From the NCBI GenBank assembly GCA_947586255.1, contig CANPXP010000004.1, forward strand, positions 1 to 64,000: DNA of 64,000 nt. The letters run 5' to 3'. How positions within the stretch are numbered: position 1 is the first letter of the stretch; each line of letters starts with the position of its first letter. The position numbers and the translations under genes are program-made. Below are positions 51,976-60,717 of the stretch, one piece after another. The notes under the pieces were generated by a model. The model was not told the DNA's origin and did not search any database. It saw only the letters and a list, made by a program, of their open reading frames with translations. Origin of the DNA: an uncultured Lachnospiraceae bacterium (GTDB lineage Bacteria; Bacillota; Clostridia; Lachnospirales; Lachnospiraceae).

Positions 51976-52686
51976 CTAAAACAGTTTCACCAATTCCCCG
52001 CCGCGCAGTCCGCTGTCCACCTGCCGCAGGACGCCGTCCCTCATCACATAAATCCTGTCGCACAGCGCTAACTCGCTCTCCTCATGGGTCGTGATGACTA
52101 CCGTTCCCCGCCGTTCCAGATAAGTCCGCAGATAGGCGCGTATATCCGCCTTGCAGATCAGATCCAGCGCCGCGCTGGGTTCATCCAGCAGGAGAATCGG
52201 CGGATTGCCGGCCATGGCGATGCCGATGCTCACGCGCTTCCGCATACCGCCCGACAGCTTATCCGCCCGCTTTTTGACAAACGCGCCGATACCCAGAAGG
52301 CTCAGAAAACCCTGTTCCAACTCCGCATCCAGCGCGCGTCTGTCGGGATACCACAGGCGCAGATTGTCGTACACGGTCAGCTCCGGCATCAGCGGATCCT
52401 CCTGCGGAACATAGCCCGTCATCCTGCGGATCACCTCGCGGTCACAGCACAGTCTGCCCGGCTTTGATCCCCTATATCCCCACGCCGTCCGGCCGCCGTA
52501 CACGACCGTGCCGCCTCCCGGTTTCAAGGTGCCGGCCAGAATGGACAACAGCGTGGATTTGCCGCAGCCGTTGGCGCCCACAATGGCGACGCACTCCCCG
52601 CGCGCCGCCGCAAAGGAAGCGCCCTTCAGAATCCGCCTTCTGCCGTATGAACTTACGATGTCCGTAGCCGCGATCATGTTTTCCAT
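51976..52686 (-). CDS. ABC transporter ATP-binding protein of the export operon
   Basis: This 236-residue ATPase has Walker A GANGCGKST at about residue 38, a Q loop in MTGYVPQEDPLM, signature LSGGMRKRV, Walker B ILLLDEPSAALD, and the H-loop His in VVITTHEES. A normal stand-alone ATPase that powers the two ABC-2 permeases encoded downstream. AGGA near the ATG is only 2 nt away from it; an in-frame ATG at 52677 is an alternative start. It heads the operon, right after the butyrate operon terminator. Confidence 0.92.
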   Translation of the reverse strand: MENMIAATDIVSSYGRRRILKGASFAAARGECVAIVGANGCGKSTLLSILAGTLKPGGGTVVYGGRTAWGYRGSKPGRLCCDREVIRRMTGYVPQEDPLMPELTVYDNLRLWYPDRRALDAELEQGFLSLLGIGAFVKKRADKLSGGMRKRVSIGIAMAGNPPILLLDEPSAALDLICKADIRAYLRTYLERRGTVVITTHEESELALCDRIYVMRDGVLRQVDSGLRGGELVKLF

Positions 52687-52710
52687 GTTCCTATCATATC
52701 ATAAATAACA

Positions 52711-52748
52711 GCAAAAAGAAACGCCAAAGCATAATCGCTTCAGCGTTT
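52711..52748 (-). terminator. Intrinsic terminator of the butyryl-CoA operon
   Basis: On the minus strand a 12-bp stem with two G-U pairs (52719-52730 with 52737-52748) is followed by CTTTTTG. It lies about 55 nt after the etfA stop. Confidence 0.75.
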
Positions 52749-52803
52749 CCCTGATGATCTCTCTGCCGCGCATGCGACCGCGCGTTTTCCGTTCTCCGGA
52801 AAC

Positions 52804-53850
52804 TTACTTGGCCGCGGCGATCGCGGTCTTGAGCGCCTCCGTCAGCTTCGGCACGATCTTGTTCAGATCGCCAACCACACCGTAGTCGGCCACATCGAAG
52901 ATCGGCGCGTCCGCATCCTTGTTGATCGCGATAATGATATCGGACTCCTCCATACCTGCGACGTGCTGGATCGCGCCGGAGATACCGATCGCGAAATAGA
53001 CGTTCGGTCTTACGGTCTTACCCGTCTGACCTACCTGCAGATCCTTCGGCTTCCAGCCGGCGTCAACCACCGCACGGGAGCAGCTCACCGTACCACCGAG
53101 CACCTCCGCCAGATCCTCCAGAATCTTGAAATTCTCCGGGCTTCCGACGCCGCGGCCGCCGGATACCAGGATTTTCGCATCCATGATGTCCACCGTCTCC
53201 GTGACAGCCTTGACGATCTCCAGGATCTCCACATATTTGTGATCCGGTGTAAAACCGGGATTGAACTCTTCCACAACCGCTTTCGCGCCCTTGATGGGTT
53301 CAATCTTCTGCATAACGCCCGCGCGGACGGTCGCCATCTGCGGACGGTTGTAAGGGCACGCGATAGTCGCGATCGTGTTGCCGCCGAAGGCGGGACGCGT
53401 CATCAGCAGCTGGTTATGCAGCTGTTCCTGTCCCGGAACAGGCTGCAGCGGGAAGTCGCCGATCTCCAGAACGGTACAGTCCGCCGTCAGACCTGTGGCA
53501 ACTCTCGCGGAAACTCTGGGCCCCAGATCACGGCCGATCGCCGTAGCGCCCACCAGCATGATCTCGGGTTTGTACTTGTTGATGACGGACGCGAGCGCGT
53601 GCGCATAAGGCTCCGTTCTGTAATCCTTCAGCTCGGGGTCGTCCACCACGATCACCTTGTCAGCGCCGTACTCGGCAAGCTGATCCGCCAGCCCTTTGAT
53701 GCCGCAGCCCACCAGAACCGCGGTCACCTCCGTATTTAAGTCCTTCGCGAGGTCTTTGGCCTTGCCAAGCAGCTCGAACGCGATGCTGCTGATCTCATTG
53801 TCTACCTGCTGCGCAAAGACATATACTCCCTTGTATTCTTCTAAATTCAT
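52804..53850 (-). CDS. etfA: Electron transfer flavoprotein alpha subunit
   Basis: This 348-residue subunit, with EtfB, passes electrons from or to butyryl-CoA dehydrogenase. It has the N-terminal ETF fold ([20 protein letters not shown]) and the FAD-binding C-terminal part: [40 protein letters not shown], and [20 protein letters not shown], ending in [15 protein letters not shown]. These are canonical. In clostridia the EtfAB-Bcd complex bifurcates electrons to ferredoxin. Start at 53850 with AGAGG upstream. Confidence 0.97.
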   Translation of the reverse strand: MNLEEYKGVYVFAQQVDNEISSIAFELLGKAKDLAKDLNTEVTAVLVGCGIKGLADQLAEYGADKVIVVDDPELKDYRTEPYAHALASVINKYKPEIMLVGATAIGRDLGPRVSARVATGLTADCTVLEIGDFPLQPVPGQEQLHNQLLMTRPAFGGNTIATIACPYNRPQMATVRAGVMQKIEPIKGAKAVVEEFNPGFTPDHKYVEILEIVKAVTETVDIMDAKILVSGGRGVGSPENFKILEDLAEVLGGTVSCSRAVVDAGWKPKDLQVGQTGKTVRPNVYFAIGISGAIQHVAGMEESDIIIAINKDADAPIFDVADYGVVGDLNKIVPKLTEALKTAIAAAK

Positions 53851-53918
53851 TTTATACCTCTTTCTGCGCATTTGTTTTACGCGTATTCTTTCACATTAAA
53901 AGCCAACGGTTGCGATCG

Positions 53919-54701
53919 TCAGATGACATGCTTCTCCTTCAGCTTATCTACGATGTAGCTCACGGACTCGTCCGGATCGAGAGTGACCTTCTCGCCTGCG
54001 CCCTTCCTCACCTTGTCGGAAGCCTTGGCAATCTTCGTCGGAGAACCGTTCAGACCCAGATTGGAGTCGTCCACGTCCTTCAGATCCTTTCTGCCCCACA
54101 CGGTGATCTCCTTCTTGTAAGCGTCGAAAATACCGCCGGGCGTCATGTAACGGGGCTCGTTCAGCTCGGAAAGAGCCGTGATCAGGCAGGGCATCTTCGC
54201 CTTGAGCACATGGTATCTGTCCTCATACTGGCGCTCTACAATCACGCTGTCGCCCTCTACCTTGATGTTCTGCGCATAAGAGATGACCGGAATGTTCAGA
54301 TGCTCGGAAATCTGCGGTCCCACCTGAGCCGTATCGCCGTCGATTGCCTGACGGCCCGTGATGATCAGATCATACTCCAGATTTCTGAGCGCGCCCGCGA
54401 TGGTCGTCGAGGTCGCCCAGGTGTCCGCGCCGCCGAGCACTCTGTCCGTCACGAGAATGCCGTTGTCCGCGCCCATTGCCATAGCCTCGCGCAGCACCTC
54501 CTCAGCCTTGGGAAGTCCCATCGTCACAACCGTAACCTCGGCGCCGTACTGGTCTTTTAATCTGAGCGCCGCTTCCAGACCGGCTTTATCGTCAGGGTTC
54601 ATGATCGTGAGCATCGCGCCTCTGTCGAGGGTTCCGTCCGGATTAAACTTGACGCCGCCCTTTGTATCGGGAACCTGTTTGATACAAACAACAATTTTCA
54701 T
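53919..54701 (-). CDS. etfB: Electron transfer flavoprotein beta subunit
   Basis: This 260-residue subunit begins MKIVVCIKQVPDTKGGVKFN and contains MNPDDKAGLEAALRLKDQYG and LVTDRVLGGADTWATSTTIA, all EtfB signatures. The stretch ITGRQAIDGDTAQVGPQI is the nucleotide-binding region. AAGGAG lies before the ATG. In the bifurcating clostridial complexes EtfB carries the NADH site. It lies between bcd and etfA. Confidence 0.98.
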   Translation of the reverse strand: MKIVVCIKQVPDTKGGVKFNPDGTLDRGAMLTIMNPDDKAGLEAALRLKDQYGAEVTVVTMGLPKAEEVLREAMAMGADNGILVTDRVLGGADTWATSTTIAGALRNLEYDLIITGRQAIDGDTAQVGPQISEHLNIPVISYAQNIKVEGDSVIVERQYEDRYHVLKAKMPCLITALSELNEPRYMTPGGIFDAYKKEITVWGRKDLKDVDDSNLGLNGSPTKIAKASDKVRKGAGEKVTLDPDESVSYIVDKLKEKHVI

Positions 54702-54735
54702 TGTATTTCTCTCCTTATATGTTATATTTTATCTA

Positions 54736-55887
54736 CTATTTCAACAGTGCGCCTGAGATGACCATACGCTGAACCTCGCTGGTTCCCTCGTAGATCTCCG
54801 TGATCTTGGCGTCGCGCATCATGCGCTCTACGTCGTACTCTCTGATGTAGCCGTAACCGCCGTGGAGCTGAACCGCCTTGGTCGTCACTTCCATAGCGAC
54901 CTCCGCCGCATACAGCTTCGCCATAGCCGCCTCTACGGAGTATACCTTCTGGGTAGCCTTCGCCATAGCCGCCTTGTACACAAGCATCTGTGCCGCCTGT
55001 ACTTTGGTAGCCATATCCGCCAGCTGGAACTGGGTATTCTGGAAAGCGCCGATGGTTCTGCCGAACTGCTTTCTCTCCTTGACATACTGAATGGTGGTCT
55101 CCAGAGCGCCCTCGGCAAGTCCGAGCGCCTGGGACGCGATACCGATACGTCCGCCGTCCAGCGTATGCATGGCAATGTTGAAGCCCTTGCCCTGCTGACC
55201 GAGCAGATTTTCCTTCGGGATACGGCAGTCCGTGAAGATCAGCTCATAGGTAGAGGACCCGCGGATACCCATCTTCTTCTCCTTCGTGCCGAAGGTAAAG
55301 CCGGGCGTTCCCTTCTCCACGATGAATGAGGAGATCTCCTTCTGCATTCTGCCGCGCTTCTCCACCATGCCTGTGATCGCAAAAATGACATATACGTCAG
55401 CTTCCTTACCGTTGGTGATGAAGCACTTGGAGCCATTCAGCACCCACTCGTCTCCGTCCAGTACGGCCTTGGTCTGCTGTCCCTGTGCGTCCGTGCCTGC
55501 GCCGGGCTCGGTCAGGCCGAAAGCGCCCAGCTTCTCGCCCTTGGCAAGGGGAACCAGATATTTCTGCTTCTGCTCCTCTGTGCCGTAGGTCAGAATCGGA
55601 TCGCAGCACAGAGAGGTGTGGGCGGACACGATAACGCCGGTAGTGCCGCACACCTTGGAGAGCTCCTCCACACACATCACATAGGTGAGGGGATCACAGC
55701 CCTGCCCGCCGTACTCCTTCGGAACCGGAATGCCGAGGAAGCCCAGCTTCGCCATCTTCTCAACCGTCTCTCTGGGGAAAGTCTCTGTCTCGTCCACTTC
55801 CTGTGCGAGAGGCTTTACTTCTTTTTCAGCGAACTCTTTGAAAAGAGCGCGCGCCATTTCATGTTCTTTGCTCAAGGTAAAATCCAT
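54736..55887 (-). CDS. bcd: Butyryl-CoA dehydrogenase
   Basis: This 383-residue acyl-CoA dehydrogenase reduces crotonyl-CoA to butyryl-CoA. FAD-binding sequences are AFGLTEPGAGTDAQGQQ and KCFITNGKEADVYV. The catalytic Glu lies in ITEIYEGTSEVQRM. AVQLHGGYGYIREYDVERMM is near the end. The start at 55887 follows GGAGG; an ATG 18 nt earlier has no site. It lies in the order thl, crt, hbd, bcd, etfB, etfA, the usual one for Lachnospiraceae butyrate producers. Confidence 0.97.
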   Translation of the reverse strand: MDFTLSKEHEMARALFKEFAEKEVKPLAQEVDETETFPRETVEKMAKLGFLGIPVPKEYGGQGCDPLTYVMCVEELSKVCGTTGVIVSAHTSLCCDPILTYGTEEQKQKYLVPLAKGEKLGAFGLTEPGAGTDAQGQQTKAVLDGDEWVLNGSKCFITNGKEADVYVIFAITGMVEKRGRMQKEISSFIVEKGTPGFTFGTKEKKMGIRGSSTYELIFTDCRIPKENLLGQQGKGFNIAMHTLDGGRIGIASQALGLAEGALETTIQYVKERKQFGRTIGAFQNTQFQLADMATKVQAAQMLVYKAAMAKATQKVYSVEAAMAKLYAAEVAMEVTTKAVQLHGGYGYIREYDVERMMRDAKITEIYEGTSEVQRMVISGALLK

Positions 55888-55953
55888 GATTCTTTTTTCC
55901 TCCATATATTTTTATATGCTGCGCATTTTCATGCGCAGCGCTATAAGATCCTG

Positions 55954-56793
55954 TTATTTCGCATAGCTGAAGAAGCCTTCGCCGGTCTTTCTGCCGAGCT
56001 TCTTCTCCTCTACCATCTTCTTGAGAAGCGGCTGCGGCGCGTACTTGGCGTCCTTCGTCTCGTTGTAGAGAACCTCCATGATCGCCAGGCAGATGTCCAG
56101 ACCGATCAGATCGCCCAGGTGCAGCGGTCCCATCGGATGAGAAGCGCCCAGCTGCATCGCGACGTCGATGTCCTCTGCGGAAGCCGTACCCGCATCCAGA
56201 ACGCCGATCGCCTCGTTGATCATCGGGATCAGAATTCTGTTGACCACGAAACCGGGAGCTTCCTTGACCTGAACGGGCGTCTTGCCGATCTCCGTGGCGA
56301 TGGCCGTGATCTTGTCAACCATATCCTGCGGCGTGTTCTCGCCTCTGATTACCTCCACCAGCTTCATCCTGTCAGCCGGATTGAAGAAGTGCATACCGAT
56401 CATCGGTCTGTCCAGACCCTCGCCGATCTTCGTGATGGAGAGAGAGGAGGTGTTGGACGCAAACATGCAGTCCTTCTTCACGATTCCCATCAACTCCTTG
56501 AAGATCTGCTGCTTGATCTCCATCTTCTCAAGGGCAACCTCGATGATCAGATCGCAGTCCGTGCAGATGCCGTTTAAGCCGGTGGTGATCTTGCCCATAA
56601 CCTCGTCGGCCTTCTCCTTGGTGATCTTCTCTTTGCCTACCAGGAAATCCATATTCTTCTGAATCTTGGCCTTGCCGCCCTCAGCGTACTCCTCCTTGAT
56701 ATCGCAGAGGCAGACTTCATAGCCGTCCGTCATGGCAAATGCCTGCGCAATACCGGAACCCATCGTTCCCGCACCGATAACTCCTACTTTCAT
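55954..56793 (-). CDS. hbd: 3-hydroxybutyryl-CoA dehydrogenase
   Basis: This 279-residue enzyme reduces acetoacetyl-CoA to 3-hydroxybutyryl-CoA. The Rossmann start is KVGVIGAGTMGSGIAQAFAM. The catalytic His lies in GMHFFNPADRMKLVE. The C-terminal domain has PGFVVNRILIPMINEAI and DVAMQLGASHPMGPL. It works in the cytosol between thiolase and crotonase. GGAGG is just before the ATG. Confidence 0.98.
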   Translation of the reverse strand: MKVGVIGAGTMGSGIAQAFAMTDGYEVCLCDIKEEYAEGGKAKIQKNMDFLVGKEKITKEKADEVMGKITTGLNGICTDCDLIIEVALEKMEIKQQIFKELMGIVKKDCMFASNTSSLSITKIGEGLDRPMIGMHFFNPADRMKLVEVIRGENTPQDMVDKITAIATEIGKTPVQVKEAPGFVVNRILIPMINEAIGVLDAGTASAEDIDVAMQLGASHPMGPLHLGDLIGLDICLAIMEVLYNETKDAKYAPQPLLKKMVEEKKLGRKTGEGFFSYAK

Positions 56794-56839
56794 TGTGATT
56801 CCTCCTTTAAAAATGTCTTATGCTTGCTTTTTTTAACGG

Positions 56840-57625
56840 CTACGCGTTCTTGAAAGGCTCCTTGACCTTCTCCTTATTCTTATCCAGGAAGAACGCCATG
56901 CCGTACTTCTGATCCTCTGTCTCGAAGCAGTCGCCGAACAGTTTCTCCTCGATCACGATCGCGTCGTCCATGTCGGCTTCCAGCCCTTCGTTGATGGCCT
57001 TCTTGCAGTTGCGCACCGCAATCGGCGCATTCTTGGCAATGCCCGCCGCCATCTTCTCCGCCGCGGCCATCAGCTCCGCCTGCGGATATACCGCGTTGAC
57101 AAGACCGATCCGCAAAGCCTCGTCCGCCTTGATGTTTCTCGCCGTGTAGATCATCTGCTTCGCCATGCCGGGGCCTACGATTCTGGCAAGTCTCTGGGTG
57201 CCGCCGAAGCCGGGCGTGATGCCCAGACCCACCTCGGGCTGTCCGAACACCGCATTCTCCGAGCAGATTCTGATATCACAGCTCATGGAAATCTCGCAGC
57301 CGCCGCCCAACGCAAAGCCGTTGACCGCTGCGATCACCGGGATCGGGAATGTCTCCAGCTTGCGGAACACGTCGTTGCCCTTCTTGCCGAAGGCCTCTCC
57401 CTCCGCCTTGGTGAGCGTGCTCATCTCGCCGATATCCGCGCCCGCCACGAAGGATTTCTCCCCCGCGCCGGTCAGAATCAGGCATCTGATCTCGTTCAGA
57501 TCCACGCCGTCCAGAGTCTTGTCCAACTCTTCCAATACGGTAGAGTTTAATGCATTTAACGCCTTTTCACGGTTGATTGTGATGATACCAACCTGTCCTT
57601 TTACCTCATATAATACAAATTCCAT
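56840..57625 (-). CDS. crt: 3-hydroxybutyryl-CoA dehydratase (crotonase)
   Basis: This 261-residue enzyme dehydrates 3-hydroxybutyryl-CoA to crotonyl-CoA. Family motifs are FVAGADIGEM, AVNGFALGGGCEISMSCDIR with one catalytic Glu, and FGQPEVGLGITPGFGGTQRL with the second Glu. AKQMIYTARNIKADEALRIG follows. It is a full-length enoyl-CoA hydratase. Start at 57625 with AAGGAGG upstream. Confidence 0.97.
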   Translation of the reverse strand: MEFVLYEVKGQVGIITINREKALNALNSTVLEELDKTLDGVDLNEIRCLILTGAGEKSFVAGADIGEMSTLTKAEGEAFGKKGNDVFRKLETFPIPVIAAVNGFALGGGCEISMSCDIRICSENAVFGQPEVGLGITPGFGGTQRLARIVGPGMAKQMIYTARNIKADEALRIGLVNAVYPQAELMAAAEKMAAGIAKNAPIAVRNCKKAINEGLEADMDDAIVIEEKLFGDCFETEDQKYGMAFFLDKNKEKVKEPFKNA

Positions 57626-57640
57626 GCCCGTTCGTCCTCC

Positions 57641-58822
57641 TTAGTCTCTGGTCACGATCGTCGCACAGCCCATGCCGCCGCCGATGCACAGCGTCGCCAG
57701 ACCCTTCTTCGCGTCGCGCTTCTCCATCTCGTGCAGCAGCGTTACCAGAATACGGCAGCCAGAAGCGCCTACCGGATGGCCGAGCGCAATCGCGCCGCCG
57801 TTCACGTTGAGCACGTCGTCCTTAAAGCCGAGATCCTTCTGTACCGCCAGAGACTGCGCCGCGAAAGCCTCGTTCGCCTCGATCAGATCGAAGTCGTCGA
57901 TCTTCATGCCGGCCTTGGCCATCGCCTTCTGCGTCGCGGGCACGGGACCCACGCCCATGATCGCGGGATCCACGCCGCCCAGAGCGCCCGCCACGAAGGT
58001 CGCCATAGGCTTTACGCCCAGCTCCTTCGCCTTCTCCTCACTCATCACCACGATCGCAGCCGCGCCGTCGTTGATACCGGAAGCGTTGGCCGCCGTGACG
58101 ATGCCGTCGGGCTTGAACGCGGGGCGCAGCTTGGAGATGCTCTCCACGGTAACGCCTGCGCGGGGACCTTCATCCGTGTCGAATACGACCGTCTCTTTTT
58201 TCTTCTTGACCTCTACGGGAACGATCTCGTCCTTGAACTTGCCCTCAGCGCGTGCCTTCTCGCATTTCTGCTGAGACCATGCCGCGAACTTGTCCAGATC
58301 CTCTCTCGTGAAACCGTATTTCTCGGCCACGTTCTCCGCCGTGATACCCATGTGATAATTGTTGAAAGCATCCCACAGCGCGTCGTTCACCATGGTGTCC
58401 ACCAGTGTCGCGTTGTTCATTCTGTATCCGTAACGTCCCTGCATCGCCGCGTAAGGAGCCATGGACATATTCTCCATACCGCCGGCCACTACAACGTCCG
58501 CGTCGCCCGCCTGAATCATCTGCGCCGCCATATTCACGCAGTTTAAACCGGAACCGCAGACCACATTCACCGTCACCGCGGGCGTCGTGACAGGCAGCCC
58601 CGCATTGATGGAGGCCTGACGCGCCACGTTCTGTCCCAGACCAGCCTGGATAACGCAGCCCATATATACATGATCGACAGCATCCGCGGGAACGCCCGCT
58701 CTCTTCAACGCCTCTTTGATTACGATAGAGCCGAGCACCGGCGCCGGCGTCGTGCTCAGTCCTCCGCCCATAGTACCGATTGCCGTACGGCAGGCTCCCG
58801 CCAAAACTACTTTTTTTGCCAT
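57641..58822 (-). CDS. thl: Acetyl-CoA C-acetyltransferase (thiolase)
   Basis: This 393-residue enzyme condenses two acetyl-CoA to acetoacetyl-CoA, the first step of butyrate synthesis. The N-terminal [17 protein letters not shown] and the nucleophile Cys in [14 protein letters not shown] are present. The C-terminal His is in [13 protein letters not shown] and the acid/base Cys in CIGGGMGCA. The start at 58822 has GGAGGG upstream; an in-frame ATG 63 nt earlier has none. It is the first gene of the operon behind the promoter at 58921-58949. Confidence 0.97.
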   Translation of the reverse strand: MAKKVVLAGACRTAIGTMGGGLSTTPAPVLGSIVIKEALKRAGVPADAVDHVYMGCVIQAGLGQNVARQASINAGLPVTTPAVTVNVVCGSGLNCVNMAAQMIQAGDADVVVAGGMENMSMAPYAAMQGRYGYRMNNATLVDTMVNDALWDAFNNYHMGITAENVAEKYGFTREDLDKFAAWSQQKCEKARAEGKFKDEIVPVEVKKKKETVVFDTDEGPRAGVTVESISKLRPAFKPDGIVTAANASGINDGAAAIVVMSEEKAKELGVKPMATFVAGALGGVDPAIMGVGPVPATQKAMAKAGMKIDDFDLIEANEAFAAQSLAVQKDLGFKDDVLNVNGGAIALGHPVGASGCRILVTLLHEMEKRDAKKGLATLCIGGGMGCATIVTRD

Positions 58823-58918
58823 CTTTTTTCCCTCCATTGTGGTGTTAATTTGTAACAAAATCCTTGATTTTTCCATAGCCGACAAAGATTGTTATTTTTT
58901 TATCATTGTCCGCATTTC

Positions 58919-60025
58919 CTATTGTATCATAGAGGCATTGTTTTTGCAATGCTTTTCTGCCTCGGGATCCCGCATTTCGCGGACACGCTTCCACTCCTTC
59001 GTCCCGGCGGCTTTTGCGACCTCGCTGCGGTTGCGGTAGAGGAACTTGCTCAGCTCATAGCAGTCCACCCAGATCTCGTTGTCGCCCTCCTTCTGGGACT
59101 CGTCGAAAATCAGCTGCAGGCCCCAGTGCAGATGCACCGTCTCGATGTTGTTGACGTTCTCCTTCACACTGTAACCGGTGTGCCCCATGTAGCCGATCAC
59201 GTCGCCCGCCGTCACCACATCGCCTTCCGCCAGCCCTTCCGCATAAGGGTAATTCTGCCGCAGGTGCGCGTAGTAATAGTAGCGCCTGCCGTCGAAACTG
59301 CGGATGCCGATGCGCCAGCCGCCGTACTGGTTCCAGCCCAGCGCCTCCACCACCCCGGATTCCACGGCGATGATCGGCGTGCCGATCTGCCCCATCATGT
59401 CATGTCCCAGGTGCGGCCTCGCATAGCCGTAGCTCCTGGACGCCCCGAAGTCGTCGTAGTGACTGTAGTCAAAACCTTTAGCGATAGGCGAGAACGCCTT
59501 GAGCCCGTAATAGCTTTTCCAGCCCTCGTCCTCCTTCAGCGAGAATTCGCCCACCATGCCGCCCAGCACGGCGCCGTACGCCTCCAGATAATAATCGTAG
59601 TATTCCATATCCTCCGTGAGTTCGGCCATCGTCGTCCGGCCGCCTGCGATCTTTTCAGCCGCCTCCCGGATCAGCCTGACACTGCCGCCGTCAAACGCGC
59701 CTCCCGTCCTCGCCCCGGCATAGGCCAGCAGCTCGATCCAGTCAAGATGCGGCTCCTTCCCGTAGGAATCCACATCCTGTCCGTACGCCTCCGCCATCGC
59801 CTCACAGGTCACGTTGAACTCCACCCACTTGATATAGCCGTCTGCCGTCGCCTCGACGGCCTCCCCGCTCTCCGAACTCCAGGCTGTGCCCTCTCCCATC
59901 CGCGCCGAAGCCTGCCATCTGCCGGTCAGTTCCCTTCCTATGGTCACACACCCCAGCGCCAGCAGCAAGATAAGTTCCACCCGCACGGCGAACCGAATAC
60001 CGCCCTGCCCTTTTCGTCTCCTCAT
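58919..60025 (-). CDS. M23-family peptidase, membrane anchored
   Basis: This 368-residue protein has an N-terminal anchor (FAVRVELILLLALGCVTIG), a helical region of about 130 residues, and a C-terminal M23/LytM-like domain: PHLGHDMMGQIGTPIIAV with zinc His and Asp, VVTAGDVIGYMGHTGYS, and VHLHWGLQLI with the HxH. It should cut peptidoglycan cross-links outside the membrane. The start is the ATG at 60025 with GGGAG upstream; an in-frame GTG lies two codons earlier. It is unusual in having nothing recognisable before the peptidase domain. Sporulation or cell-wall turnover roles are likely. Confidence 0.85.
   Translation of the reverse strand: MRRRKGQGGIRFAVRVELILLLALGCVTIGRELTGRWQASARMGEGTAWSSESGEAVEATADGYIKWVEFNVTCEAMAEAYGQDVDSYGKEPHLDWIELLAYAGARTGGAFDGGSVRLIREAAEKIAGGRTTMAELTEDMEYYDYYLEAYGAVLGGMVGEFSLKEDEGWKSYYGLKAFSPIAKGFDYSHYDDFGASRSYGYARPHLGHDMMGQIGTPIIAVESGVVEALGWNQYGGWRIGIRSFDGRRYYYYAHLRQNYPYAEGLAEGDVVTAGDVIGYMGHTGYSVKENVNNIETVHLHWGLQLIFDESQKEGDNEIWVDCYELSKFLYRNRSEVAKAAGTKEWKRVREMRDPEAEKHCKNNASMIQ
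58921..58949 (-). promoter_or_regulatory. Sigma-A promoter of the butyryl-CoA operon
   Basis: On the minus strand -35 TTGCAA (58944-58949), 17 bp, -10 TACAAT (58921-58926). It overlaps the last codons of the M23 gene and leaves a ~90-nt leader before thl. No strong terminator separates the M23 gene from it. Confidence 0.6.
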
Positions 60026-60110
60026 ACACACTCCCGCAAATCCGTCCGCCCGGCGCAGCGCCTCGCCGCCCGATTGCCGGGCATGGCCCGGAATTATGGT
60101 TATGTATATG

Positions 60111-60143
60111 AAAAAACCCTGCGGGTTATGTCAGCCCGCAGGG
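60111..60143 (-). terminator. Intrinsic terminator of hpf
   Basis: A 9-bp perfect stem (60117-60125 with 60135-60143) with a 9-nt loop is followed on the minus strand by TTTTTT (60111-60116). Confidence 0.9.
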
Positions 60144-60166
60144 ATTGTCCTGCCAGTTTATCCTGT

Positions 60167-60694
60167 TTAGATTTCCGGTTCAATCAGTCCGTACGTATTG
60201 CCCTTTCTCTTGTAGACCACGTTGACCTGATCCGTCTCCGCATTGCAGAATACGAAGAAGCTGTGCCCGAGAAGCTCCATCTGCACGCAGGCGTCTTCCG
60301 GATACATCGGCTTGATATCGAATTTCTTCGTCCGGATGATCTGCACTTCCTCGTCTTCCATATAATCCTTCTCGACAAACTCCTGTTTGAAGAAGGCAGA
60401 AGCCTGCTTCTTGTCGATCAGTTTCGTCTTGTACTTCTTGAGCTGCCTCTCGATGATTTCCTCCACCAGATCGATGGACACATACATATCGCTGCTGACC
60501 TGCTCGGAACGAATGATATTGCCCTTCACCGGGATCGTCACTTCGATTTTCTGCCTGTCCTTCTCAACGCTCAGCGTAACATACACTTCCGTGTCCTCGG
60601 TAAAATACTTTTCCAGCTTGCCGATCTTATCCTCCACAGCAGACCGTAAGCCAGGTGTCACTTCAATGTTTTTGCCCGTAATGATAAATTTCAT
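60167..60694 (-). CDS. hpf: Ribosome hibernation promoting factor (long form)
   Basis: This 175-residue protein pairs 70S ribosomes into inactive 100S dimers in stationary phase. The N-terminal HPF/RaiA domain reads MKFIITGKNIEVTPGLRSAV and TLSVEKDRQKIEVTI. The C-terminal dimer domain (IIRTKKFDIKPMYPEDACVQ, MELLGHSFFVFCNAETDQVN) marks it as the long type used in Firmicutes. The ATG at 60694 has AAAGGG 9 nt upstream. It stands alone with its own terminator. Confidence 0.96.
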   Translation of the reverse strand: MKFIITGKNIEVTPGLRSAVEDKIGKLEKYFTEDTEVYVTLSVEKDRQKIEVTIPVKGNIIRSEQVSSDMYVSIDLVEEIIERQLKKYKTKLIDKKQASAFFKQEFVEKDYMEDEEVQIIRTKKFDIKPMYPEDACVQMELLGHSFFVFCNAETDQVNVVYKRKGNTYGLIEPEI

Positions 60695-60717
60695 ATCACT
60701 CATCCCTTTCGTTGGCA

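Noticed and set aside
58889..60649. A 586-codon plus-strand frame across the M23 and hpf genes
   Set aside because: Antisense to two recognised genes, and its composition (many His, Arg and Leu) is that of a shadow frame.
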